DNA from: Bog-950 sp046329515
GTDB lineage: Bacteria > Bacteroidota > Bacteroidia > Chitinophagales > LD1
Assembly: GCA_046329515.1 (NCBI GenBank)
Contig: JAXLUM010000005.1
Coordinates: 124,001 to 188,000 of the forward strand
Direction: 5' to 3'
Length of the DNA: 64,000 nt
Shown: one piece after another, positions 46,171-54,900 of the stretch
Numbering within the stretch: the stretch's first letter is position 1
Layout: each line of letters begins with the position of its first letter
Made by a program: the position numbers and the translations under genes
Notes under the pieces: generated by a model
Database searches by the model: none
What the model was told of the DNA's origin: nothing
Seen by the model: only the letters and a program-made list of their open reading frames with translations

Positions 46171-46398
46171 GAGAATACAAAACCTCGCCCCCGGCCCCTC
46201 TCCTAAAGGAGAGGGGTGAAATACAATGCCTCACCCGCTTACACACATGCTGCGCCCCCTCTCCATGTTATGGAGAGGGGAAAAATCTTCCATAGGAAGA
46301 TTTGGGGTGAGGTAAAAAGGCCAGAAAAGTACATTGAAGAATCTTGACTAGCAGTTCTATCCTATGTCAGTTAAGATCCCTCATTGCGTTCGGGAGGG
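46171..46398. repeat. Long intergenic repeat, copy 2
   Basis: The second copy has the same order of nested hairpins (46229-46312 core), with the CCCCTCTCCAT/ATGGAGAGGGG arms at 46256-46280 and the CTTCC-ATA-GGAAG hairpin just after. Both copies end in a shared run that includes GTCAGTTAAGATCCCTC. It has the look of a REP-type dispersed element; no transposase in the stretch. Between this copy and the next gene, 46399-46582, nothing recognisable is seen. Confidence 0.8.
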
Positions 46399-46582
46399 CA
46401 AGGCTACGCAAGTGCGCCCGGCGTAACCTTTATTTATGGTTTTCGTTTAATAAGGCAAACGGGAACCCTGTCCCGTTGTTACTAACATACTTAGGCTTTT
46501 ATGGAACCGGGAAAATTGATTCGCTAAGGCGATCCTTCTACCCTATTGGCTGTAAACAATTAACAATAATAAAACCGACAAG

Positions 46583-47413
46583 ATGGAACTGAATTACCTA
46601 AGAAAAATTGCATTTGCAGCCGCAACACTGGCTGTATTGGCAACTACATCCTGCAAGAAGGAAATACCGCAGGGACCAGATACCACAGATAAAGACTCTA
46701 ACTCAGCCAAGGTGGCAGATAATGCTTACGTTGAGCTGGTAAACGTTATAACCGCTGTTAGCTCAGGCGAAAGTTTTAAAACGGGCTCCATACTATCGTG
46801 TGCAGTTATTACTAAAGATACTACAATAACACCGCATGTAATTTCAATTGATTTCGGTACCGGATGCACAGGTTCTGACGGCACAGTACGTTCAGGTGTA
46901 ATAAGCGCTACTTACAATACTACCAAGATGCAAACCGTTGGCTGCTTAATAAACGCAACGTTTGACCATTACCAGGCCAACGACCACATGATTAACGGCA
47001 CCATGACCATTGAAAACAAAGGTTTTAACGGAGCAGGTTTTATGAATTTTGACGTAACTATTAACGCCACTGAAGACAGATTCAGCTCAAATACCACTAT
47101 TACCGCCAACGGAATGGTTAACTACGAATTTGTTGCGGGACAAACTACCGGCACTAAGGAAGATGACCAGCTTTCAATTAGCGGCGCGCTTAGCGGCGTA
47201 GACCAGGTAGGCCGACAATATCATGCTACTATAAACAGCCCGCTTATTAAAAGCCGCGCTACCGGTTGCGACCAGTATTTTGTTGCGGGTAACATTACTT
47301 ATGTAAAGCCCAACACTGCCGATGCTACTTACGATTACGGCAGCGGACAATGTGATGATATTGCCACCTTAACCCAAAGCGGAAATACAAGCACAGTGCA
47401 TTTATCAAATTAA
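46583..47413 (+). CDS. Hypothetical lipoprotein
   Basis: A 276-residue lipoprotein with signal LRKIAFAAATLAVLATTSC and a KKEIPQGPDTTDKDS linker after the Cys. The mature region is Thr/Asn-rich and beta-prone (VISIDFGTGCTGSDGTVRSG, TITANGMVNYEFVAGQTTG). No family recognised. It carries four further cysteines (CAVIT, GTGCTG, VGCLIN, ATGCDQ) and ends with another in SGQCDD, so disulfides are likely. Monocistronic. Confidence 0.75.
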   Translation: MELNYLRKIAFAAATLAVLATTSCKKEIPQGPDTTDKDSNSAKVADNAYVELVNVITAVSSGESFKTGSILSCAVITKDTTITPHVISIDFGTGCTGSDGTVRSGVISATYNTTKMQTVGCLINATFDHYQANDHMINGTMTIENKGFNGAGFMNFDVTINATEDRFSSNTTITANGMVNYEFVAGQTTGTKEDDQLSISGALSGVDQVGRQYHATINSPLIKSRATGCDQYFVAGNITYVKPNTADATYDYGSGQCDDIATLTQSGNTSTVHLSN

Positions 47414-47434
47414 AATAAACCAACAACGAATAAG

Positions 47435-47470
47435 AAAGCCGCGAGTGAATAACCCGCGGCTTTTCTTTTT
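47435..47470 (+). terminator. Terminator between lipoprotein and squalene epoxidase genes
   Basis: A stem AAAGCCGCG (47435-47443) / CGCGGCTTT (47455-47463) with an 11-nt loop and a T-rich tail. The opposite strand also has a T-rich flank, so it may serve both converging genes. Confidence 0.8.
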
Positions 47471-47475
47471 GCACC

Positions 47476-48858
47476 CTAGAAGATGGCCTTACCCACGTTT
47501 AGCGCATAACGCACCAGCGGGCCCGGTTTTTCATTCAATACCAAAGGCGAAACTATGTTTACCGCATGGCCCATCATTTGCCAACTGCGTTTAATTTTTG
47601 TAGGTGTAGGATAAGGCAGCATTATGTTTTTAGCGCCGTGCAGGGCTACCGAAAAAAAATGCCTTAGAAGCATATCCTCATCGCGGCTAACGGCAGAAAG
47701 TATAGAAATTGGTTCCTGCGCATAAGTGCCACCGCGTTTTAAGTAGGTGTAACAGGCTTCCTTTAAATCATCATCGCTCATTACACCATAAAGTGCATCA
47801 GCCAATATATTTATTGTAGCATTTTGCTTGTGGCGTGTAGCGTAAAACTGTTTTACTGCATTAGCCACTGCTTCGTCATCAGCAAAGCTTTCAATAGCCG
47901 CCAACTTGTTTCCTAAATTCTGCACATCAGTAAAGGCAACGGTCATACCGCCACCGGTTAGCGGATGGCGCATGTTCAGCGAATCGCCCAATAATACCAC
48001 GCCATCTTTAAATACAGGCTTAGCCGGTATAAGGTGGTTAGGCATTACTTTAAACTTGCCTTCTTCAACCGCTGCAGTAAAAGACGGAAGAATTTGCGGA
48101 GGCAATTGCGGCGCAATGGTATTGTTTAAATACTCAATAAGCTCAGGCGACTTACGCGGGGCTTCACTCCACGGAAAGTCAATAAGCATGCGGGTTTCAG
48201 AACCACTTATAGGGTAAATTAAGCAAGGAGAAGGTTTAGCAACAATTACATGCCCATGGTTAGGGTAAGGCAAATTGCAATCCTTAAGTATTAAGCCTAA
48301 AAAGTAACTGCTAACCTTTTTCTCATTCTCTGATAGCTTCTCGCGGAAGGCTGAAAACATGCCATCGCAAACCAAGGTTAAGTGAGCGTTAATAGTTCGC
48401 TCCTCTTTATCTTCCTTAGCTACATATTTAACGCCGCTTACCCTGCCTTCTGTTTCCAGCAAATCAGTAACTGTGCCTTCAAGCACTGAAACGTTTTCGT
48501 GCTTCAGCATTTCGCGGCGAATGGTCTGCAAAAATTTACCATTGCGGAAGCCGCGGCCCGTAACTGTTTCGCCCTTCTCTTTAGGGTAGGCTATCTGAAA
48601 GTTCTCGCCGTTCATAAACAATGCATAGCCTTTAACCGGCTGTGCATCGAAACCTTCCAGCACCTGCTGCAGCCCCATTTCGCGCAGCTTAACCACACCG
48701 CCGGGTTGTAGCAATTCACCAATAATCACATCGCGCTCGGCCATGCTTTTTTCAACTATGGCAATGCGTTTGCCCTGCTTACCTAAAAGGGCTGCCATGG
48801 TAGCACCGGCAATACCGGCGCCTACTATGCATATATCGTATTGAATTTCGTACCTCAT
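47476..48858 (-). CDS. Squalene monooxygenase (squalene epoxidase) homologue
   Basis: ATG 48858 gives 460 residues; the TTG at 48882 is less likely. Visible are the FAD motif GAGIAG (13-18) with E36 at the end of strand 2, VGELLQPGG-type IIGELLQPGG (48-54), VCDG with D165, the segment NLPYPNHGHVI (about 195-205) and the second FAD motif GDSLNMRHPLTGGGM (291-305). These segments match the eukaryotic squalene epoxidase rather than generic UbiH-type enzymes. It would convert squalene to 2,3-oxidosqualene with O2. The N-terminal membrane anchor of eukaryotic forms is absent. The coupled upstream gene is squalene synthase (TAG then one base, then ATG). No cyclase here. Confidence 0.88.
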   Translation of the reverse strand: MRYEIQYDICIVGAGIAGATMAALLGKQGKRIAIVEKSMAERDVIIGELLQPGGVVKLREMGLQQVLEGFDAQPVKGYALFMNGENFQIAYPKEKGETVTGRGFRNGKFLQTIRREMLKHENVSVLEGTVTDLLETEGRVSGVKYVAKEDKEERTINAHLTLVCDGMFSAFREKLSENEKKVSSYFLGLILKDCNLPYPNHGHVIVAKPSPCLIYPISGSETRMLIDFPWSEAPRKSPELIEYLNNTIAPQLPPQILPSFTAAVEEGKFKVMPNHLIPAKPVFKDGVVLLGDSLNMRHPLTGGGMTVAFTDVQNLGNKLAAIESFADDEAVANAVKQFYATRHKQNATINILADALYGVMSDDDLKEACYTYLKRGGTYAQEPISILSAVSRDEDMLLRHFFSVALHGAKNIMLPYPTPTKIKRSWQMMGHAVNIVSPLVLNEKPGPLVRYALNVGKAIF

Positions 48859-48859
48859 A

Positions 48860-50056
48860 CTAAAACAGCACTGATTCTTCAATAAAGCGTTCTTCGGTTT
48901 TGTTCAGGTTATACTTCACATCATCCAAAGCTTCAATTATGCGGTTAAGGCGCTTTTTGGTTTCGGTGTAGTTAGGGTCTTCGGGGTTAAGCTTTTTGCG
49001 TATGTCTTCCACAAACTGCTCGGCAAACTTCTTAACGGCATCCATATCGTTTGTGCCCAGCATTAGTTTGGCCGCAATCCCCTTGCGTATTTTTACCACC
49101 TCGGTATACACATTAGGGTTATTATAAATTTTAGCCAGCGTTGCCATAGCCATTACCTGCGGTATGGCGCAAAAGCGGAACACCTGCGGGTCGCGTATCA
49201 TGTGCAGGTATAAAATGCAGTTAGATACGTGCTGCAGGGCGTTGGTTACCATTTCGTTTATGCAGGCCAGGGCTTCAGGCGAAGTGGGTTTGTTATGAAA
49301 CTCCTCTAAGCGGGTAGCATACTTGCCCCATATCTGCCGTGGCCAAAACACGCGGCCAAGGTTAAGGTCCTCATAGTAATCACGACTAATGTTGGTTTTC
49401 TGTAATAGTAGACCCATTGAGTTGGCTAATTCCAGTTCTTCCTGCAGGCGCTCACTTTCGAGACCCGAAGCAGAGAATAAAGACGACAAACCAATACCAA
49501 CCAAGCCTGCCACGTAGTGGCAATAATTATCATAATCGGTTAAGGTATTCACCTTCTTTTCAGCATAGTCGGCCATGCCGTTGCCCATTTTGCAACAGAT
49601 GTCGGCTATTACTTTTTGATAGCGTTCATCCAGCGCCAGAAACAGGCCGTTAACCTTGTTATAGTTAGCCAGAAGGGTGCGGTAATCGTCTGAATCGCCA
49701 ACACCTTTAATGTTCCAGTTGGGCTCGTACGATTTCAAATAGAAGTTTCGGAGAAGCGGCAGCCTTTTTTCGGCCGGGTATGTCATATCATCTTCTACAG
49801 AATCGAGCCCGCGCAGCACTAAGTAGAACACGCAAACGGGGTCCTTTAGCTGTTCAGGTAACTGTTGTATAACTACGGCAAACGAACGCGAAACCCGGTT
49901 AAGGGCTGCGTAACAAAACTCTTTATCATCTAACTTTTGGGCCAGTAGTTCAAGGGGCTCAGGGTAATCTTTAGGCACCTTGCCGCCAAACTTGATTTTT
50001 AAAAGGGCCATTAACTCCGATGGCCTGTATGCTGATTTCACCAATTCCATTACCAT
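48860..50056 (-). CDS. Squalene synthase (farnesyl-diphosphate farnesyltransferase)
   Basis: A 398-residue class I prenyltransferase, close to the eukaryotic FDFT1/ERG9 core in length. It shows SRSFAVVIQQLP, the first Asp motif LDSVEDDM (D85-D90), YCHYVAGLVGIGLS (179-190), LLLQKTNISRDYYEDL with the second motif D226-D230, and the eukaryote-like block FCAIPQVMAMATLAKIYNN. The hydrophobic C-terminal anchor of the eukaryotic enzymes is absent. It would condense two FPP to squalene with NADPH. It is read into the squalene epoxidase gene. An inverted repeat lies just upstream (50077-50091). Phytoene synthase is unlikely because no phytoene desaturase is beside it and the FDFT1-specific blocks are present. 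Confidence 0.9.
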   Translation of the reverse strand: MVMELVKSAYRPSELMALLKIKFGGKVPKDYPEPLELLAQKLDDKEFCYAALNRVSRSFAVVIQQLPEQLKDPVCVFYLVLRGLDSVEDDMTYPAEKRLPLLRNFYLKSYEPNWNIKGVGDSDDYRTLLANYNKVNGLFLALDERYQKVIADICCKMGNGMADYAEKKVNTLTDYDNYCHYVAGLVGIGLSSLFSASGLESERLQEELELANSMGLLLQKTNISRDYYEDLNLGRVFWPRQIWGKYATRLEEFHNKPTSPEALACINEMVTNALQHVSNCILYLHMIRDPQVFRFCAIPQVMAMATLAKIYNNPNVYTEVVKIRKGIAAKLMLGTNDMDAVKKFAEQFVEDIRKKLNPEDPNYTETKKRLNRIIEALDDVKYNLNKTEERFIEESVLF

Positions 50057-50076
50057 ATGAAGAAAATTTTAAACTG

Positions 50077-50091
50077 TGCGAATATTTCGCA
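50077..50091. promoter_or_regulatory. Candidate operator upstream of the squalene genes
   Basis: TGCGAA-TAT-TTCGCA is a perfect 6-3-6 inverted repeat, 20 bases upstream of the squalene synthase start. Two TTCGCA/TTCACA-like half sites follow at about 50110 and 50134. No regulator is adjacent, so function is a guess. Confidence 0.3.
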
Positions 50092-50209
50092 ACGAAATAA
50101 AGCGGATTTTTCGCAGTACGTACGGCGAATTTTTCACAAAACGGTGTTAGTACTTCTTAACCACGTAATTAACTGCTGATTATTAGAACATTATAAGCTG
50201 AACGGAAGT

Positions 50210-50326
50210 ATGTTAAAGTTTAAAGAAACCTTAAAAAAGGGCCAGATTTTGTTTCAAAAGGGCATAGCGAAAGCCATGCATTGGGTAGCGTATTCAGATA
50301 GGGACAGCACAAATACGGTAGATTAG
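50210..50326 (+). CDS. Small ORF of 38 residues, possible amphipathic peptide
   Basis: ATG 50210 to TAG 50326. The product (MLKFKETLKKGQILFQKGIA, then KAMHWVAYSDRDSTNTVD) is basic and could form an amphipathic helix, with no family known. It ends four bases before a lipoprotein gene, divergent from squalene synthase. Real coding is unproven. Confidence 0.35.
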   Translation: MLKFKETLKKGQILFQKGIAKAMHWVAYSDRDSTNTVD

Positions 50327-50330
50327 CCGG

Positions 50331-50735
50331 ATGAATAGAAGATTTCTGTTATCGGTACTTATGATTGTTTGTTCACTAGTATTACAATCCTGTGGCGGTA
50401 AGCAATACAGCTATGACCAGCAAACAAAATGCATTCTTCAAACGAATGGCAATTCAATGGATGACTTGTGGATATCAGCAGTTGATAGCCAAGAGAACGA
50501 AATTTATTCCATGAACTTAAGGCTCCCTGAAAAGACCGGTAAATTCTGTATGGACACCGCGCTCTACTTAGACCGCAATCAAATAGCTCCCCTTTATGGA
50601 GATACCTTAAAGGCGCTTCATCCATTCGCTCTCAGCAATTCTAAATTTATAATTAAAGCTTCGGGGGGTGACCGTGCCGGTTTTAGATTGGTGGTTAAGT
50701 CGGACGCTAAAGGAAATATTATCTTTATACAATAA
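50331..50735 (+). CDS. Hypothetical lipoprotein
   Basis: A 134-residue protein with lipoprotein signal (RFLLSVLMIVCSLVLQSC) and a Gly/Lys-rich start of the mature chain (GGKQYSYDQQ). The remainder (LWISAVDSQENEIYSMNLRL, RAGFRLVVKSDAKGNIIFIQ) is beta-prone. No family recognised. Followed 25 bases later by a small membrane protein gene. Confidence 0.65.
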   Translation: MNRRFLLSVLMIVCSLVLQSCGGKQYSYDQQTKCILQTNGNSMDDLWISAVDSQENEIYSMNLRLPEKTGKFCMDTALYLDRNQIAPLYGDTLKALHPFALSNSKFIIKASGGDRAGFRLVVKSDAKGNIIFIQ

Positions 50736-50760
50736 GCACTAACACTTTAAACCTGCAACC

Positions 50761-50946
50761 ATGAAACCTAAAGCCTTTTTGATGACTGTTTTGTTTTCAA
50801 ACTTTGCACTGCTGACAATCTTGGGCGCTTATTTTAAAGTATCGGGCAATCCTATACCTTATCTTTTTGTAGGGGCCTTAGTCAATTTGGTTCTCGCCTT
50901 GGTTCTGATGCTCTACAGCGCAAAGCAAAAAGCAAGGCAACACTGA
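50761..50946 (+). CDS. Small two-helix membrane protein
   Basis: A 61-residue protein: helix 1 FLMTVLFSNFALLTILGAYF and helix 2 LFVGALVNLVLALVLMLYSA with a basic tail (KQKARQH). Unknown function. It has an A-rich leader (aacc atg). Confidence 0.6.
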   Translation: MKPKAFLMTVLFSNFALLTILGAYFKVSGNPIPYLFVGALVNLVLALVLMLYSAKQKARQH

Positions 50947-51041
50947 TATACAAGCAAAAGCTCACAACCTCTCCATTGGCAATATTGATGACCAAGATTA
51001 ATCATTTCTTATTGCTGTAAAATAAGTTACCAATTCTGATA

Positions 51042-51845
51042 ATGCAGACCCAGGAGTTAAACCTACAGAACCACCAACAGGTACTTGATTACATAAAAAG
51101 AATTTTTGACGTTAGTAACAATCGCTTTTCCAAAAACGAGGAGTGGCTGGAAGATTATATTTCTTTTGCAATTAAGGATGCAACGGAACCCACTAAAACA
51201 AATCTTTTAAGCTTTCTAAAGGCAGAAATATTAGAAAATAAAAATGGTTACCGAATGCTTGCCATTTTAGTTTTTAAAAAATTAAAAGAGCCTGATCTTT
51301 TTGCCATTGTTTTTCAATATTTAGAAAAAGATTACCTGCGCTTAGCACAATTAAGCTCGTGGAGATCCAATCCACATTGGTTACCGATTCCGGAGGTGCT
51401 TAATCTATATCTTACTGCATTAATATTGTTTAAAAACGCAGTTGCTCCAAATCAAGAAGTTTGCCGTCAACTTGTTACTGATTTTGGACTTAAACTGGAT
51501 TTCTATAGAGAATATTTCCTTGTCATTTCCTATTCCAGAATAGATACTCAATGGGCAATGCAAAGTTTGGCTTCTTCATACGCCCGAAACTTCAAAGATC
51601 CTGAATGTTATGTATGGATGATGCAAGATAGCTCCCTGGCATCATTACTTGGCATTGGGAAGGTTGCCTCAAAAAAAGATGGCCTTAATATCTTTTTGCA
51701 ACGCCTGCATGAAATTGATACAGCTGTTTGCGAGGAATTAATAGCAAAGCTAGAGAGCTTCATTAAGCAGGATAAACCAAAAGTATGGCAGTTGCCTGAA
51801 AGGGTGGTAACTGATGCGCAAGCAGTTATTGCTAATTATAAATAA
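51042..51845 (+). CDS. Hypothetical cytoplasmic helical protein
   Basis: A 267-residue protein without signal peptide or membrane helix. Helical and acidic (NLQNHQQVLDYIKRIF, FAIVFQYLEKDYLRLAQLSS, CEELIAKLESFIKQDKPKVW), of the kind seen in HEAT/ARM-like repeat proteins. No family recognised. It stands alone before a terminator shared with the convergent adhesin gene. Confidence 0.65.
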   Translation: MQTQELNLQNHQQVLDYIKRIFDVSNNRFSKNEEWLEDYISFAIKDATEPTKTNLLSFLKAEILENKNGYRMLAILVFKKLKEPDLFAIVFQYLEKDYLRLAQLSSWRSNPHWLPIPEVLNLYLTALILFKNAVAPNQEVCRQLVTDFGLKLDFYREYFLVISYSRIDTQWAMQSLASSYARNFKDPECYVWMMQDSSLASLLGIGKVASKKDGLNIFLQRLHEIDTAVCEELIAKLESFIKQDKPKVWQLPERVVTDAQAVIANYK

Positions 51846-51856
51846 GCCCACCTTAA

Positions 51857-51885
51857 ACAAAAAACCCGGACACTAAGGTCCGGGC
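51857..51885 (-). terminator. Terminator of the PKD-repeat adhesin gene
   Basis: Stem CCCGGAC (51865-51871) / GTCCGGG (51878-51884). On the minus strand it is followed by a T-run (A-run 51859-51864 on +), so it ends the convergent minus-strand gene. Confidence 0.85.
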
Positions 51886-51907
51886 TTCATTTAGTAGTTT
51901 CGTAAGC

Positions 51908-54900
51908 TTATCGTATAAGGGTAACGTTGCCCTGCTTTTCAATAATGCTGCCGCTGGTGCATTCGCCTTTGGCTACAAACACATAGGTAGCTACTTCGGC
52001 GGCTTTGCCGTTAACGGTACCATCCCAGCCTTCGCTTATATCTTTAGAGTCATACACTACATGGCCCCAACGGTCAAACACGCGGAAGTATTCCAATTTG
52101 CGCAAGCCAATGCCACGCACATACAGCTTATCATTCAGGCCATCGCCGTTTGGCGTAAAGGTGTTAGGCACATATACCCAATCGGCATTACAACCTACAA
52201 CGGTAATAACTACAGAATCTAAAGCCTTGCAGCCATACTGGTTAACCACGTTTACAAAAATGGTTTGTGTAGCTGTGGCGGTTAAGTAAGGTCTGCGGCA
52301 CTGTGTGCAGCTTAAGGAATCAATAGTTGGCTCCCAGAAGTAGCCCACGTCCCCATCAGGCGAAGCGGCATAAATCTGAATGTTGGTGCCTTCAGCCACG
52401 GTTTGGTCGTCACCGGCTTCAACCGTAGGTGTAGGGCCAATGGTAATATGCACCACATCAGTATCGGGCTTACAGGTAGAGCTGCTTACAATTACGCTGT
52501 AATCGTAAACACCCGGAGGAGCAGCCAGTGTAGGATTCCATATATCGGGATCATTCAGGAAGGCTACCGGTTTCCATTGCACAGAAGTATCATTAGCTGA
52601 GGCTTCTAACACCTGGGCATGCAATTGAATCGGTTCGCCAACGCATTGCAGCACGGTATCTTCTAACAAGTCGGCAACTACCTGGTCAATAGTCCACACC
52701 TTAACTATACGCGATATAGAACAACCCGATTGGTTATAACCGGTTACGCGGTATATCATACTATCAGGCGGATAAACTATAGGATTTACAATAGTTGTAT
52801 CGTTAATGTATTGGTCGGGCTCCCAGGTAGCCGCAGTTACGCCGGGGCCTGCATTTAACTGCAGTGTATCGCCGGGGCATATTCTAAACGATATACCGGG
52901 GAATATAGGCGGAAGCTTATCTACGTTTATAGTTACCGTATCGCGCGCAACACAGCCTAAAGTAGTGGTGGCGGTTACATAATACGTTATAGTATCGGGT
53001 GTGCTGGCTACAGGGTTAGGGCAGGTATCGCAGGTTAAATACTTATTGCTAAGGCTGGCATCCCATTGAAAGAAATCGCCAAGGGTAAGATTAAACTGTA
53101 CATAGTTACCCTCGCACACCGTAGTATCATTCAACAGCGGGTAAGGTATTAAGCCTACTACAATGGTATCAACCGGGTAGGCTACCACGCAGCCCACACT
53201 ATCAGTAAGTGTGTAAACAGGGTAGTAATTACCTACGTTGTTATAGGTATGCGTAAGGTTAACCGTATCCTGGAAGGAAGTGCCATCACCAAGGTCGGCT
53301 ACAATAGAAACGGTAGACTGCACGCTGCCGCTTATGCTAACGGTTAGCGGTACACAACCGCTATCAGGCGTTGCTGTAAAGTTGCCAATTGGGCCGCGCA
53401 CGCGTATCATATCAATATAAGTAGTGGTATCTACACAACCCACGCTATCCCATGCTACAAGCGTTACATCATAATCGCCGGGGAAGAAGTAAACGTGCAG
53501 CGGTTCAAAGGCAGTGCTGGTATCTCCATCGCCAAAAATCCATAGCCAGTTTAAATCAGTACGGTTAGTTGAGTTATAGAACTGAACCGGGAAAGGCGGA
53601 CAAGGCGCAAAGCTGCTGGTTACATAAAAGTCGGCATTAGGTGTATCAACATTAATAGCGTTAGGCACAAACAGGGTATCGGGACAACCCGCAAATGTAT
53701 TTTGTGCAATTAGCGTAACACCATAAGAGCCGCTTTGTAAGTAGGCATGGTTAGGGTTTGGCAGATTGGAGGTTGTGCCGTCACCAAAATCCCATAAATA
53801 CACATTAGTGATTAAACCCATACCTGTGCTGGTGTTGGTGAAATGCACCGACTCACCGGGGCAGGCAACAGTATCTACTGTAAAAGAAGGCAGGCTTTGA
53901 AGGGAGTTAATATTGAAAGAGGAAGAAGCGCTGCAACCATGTGTATCGCGCGCAAAGAATTTAATATTTGTTACCCCCGCAGCAAAGGTATCGGTAACTA
54001 CTTGTGTAAAGGCTGTATCGCCGGGGGCAAATACCCAATTCCAATAGTTAATGCTACCAAGGTAACTTGTGCTGCTATCGCGGAAGCTTACCAATAAAGG
54101 CGCACAACCTGATGCAGGGTTAGCCGTAGGGTTTAACTTAATACCAAACACAGTTATATACTGTACTTTTGTAATAGTATCGGAACAGGTTTGACCGGGG
54201 TTAATAATTAACTGTACGGTGTACTTTCCGGTATCAGTATACGTATGTGTCGGGTTTTGCTGGGTGCTTGAAAAGCTATCGCCAAAAGTCCACAGCCAGG
54301 CACTGGCAAAAGTAGAGGTATCAGAAAAATGCACAGTAAGGTATAAGCAACCTTGTGTGGTGTCGGACACAAAACCTGCGTTTGGTGTTCCTATAGGTAA
54401 GGTCTTTTTAGTAGAGTCAACACAACCTGTTAGGGTATTAGACACTACCAGCGTTATAGTGTAACTGTTTTGGCCGGGAAAGGTATGCACCGGATATTGT
54501 ACCGTAGATGATGTTCCATCACCAAAATCCCAAAACCATGTATCGGCTCCAATTGATGTATCGCGGAAAGCTACAGTGGTAGGGTTAGTACAATCAAACT
54601 GGAAGTTAAAATCAGCCCGCGGCACCAACACCTGCACATACTTAAGTTTAATTAAGGTAGCGCTGCAGCCCTGGTTAATTACGGTAAGGCTTATATCAAA
54701 GTGGCCGGTATCGCTATACGTATGCGTTGGGTTAGCCTGTGTGCTGGTTTGTCCATCGCCAAAATTCCACAGGTAAGTGGTGTTAGCGCCCACGCCGGCT
54801 GTGTTATTGGTAAAGGTTACAGTTTGGTCAACACAAACGGTAAGCGGTGCAGCAATAAAATCGGGCACCAAGGTTTGACCCACATCAATAAAGCCGGGGT

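Noticed and set aside
46092..46592. Two + frames of 67 and 82 residues in the duplicated repeat region
   Set aside because: They run across the palindromic repeat, and the second overlaps the real lipoprotein start at 46583.
48860..50056. Phytoene synthase (CrtB) as alternative for the squalene synthase
   Set aside because: The YCHYVAGLVGIGLS and FCAIPQVMAMATLA blocks are those of eukaryote-type squalene synthase, and the neighbour is an epoxidase, not a phytoene desaturase.
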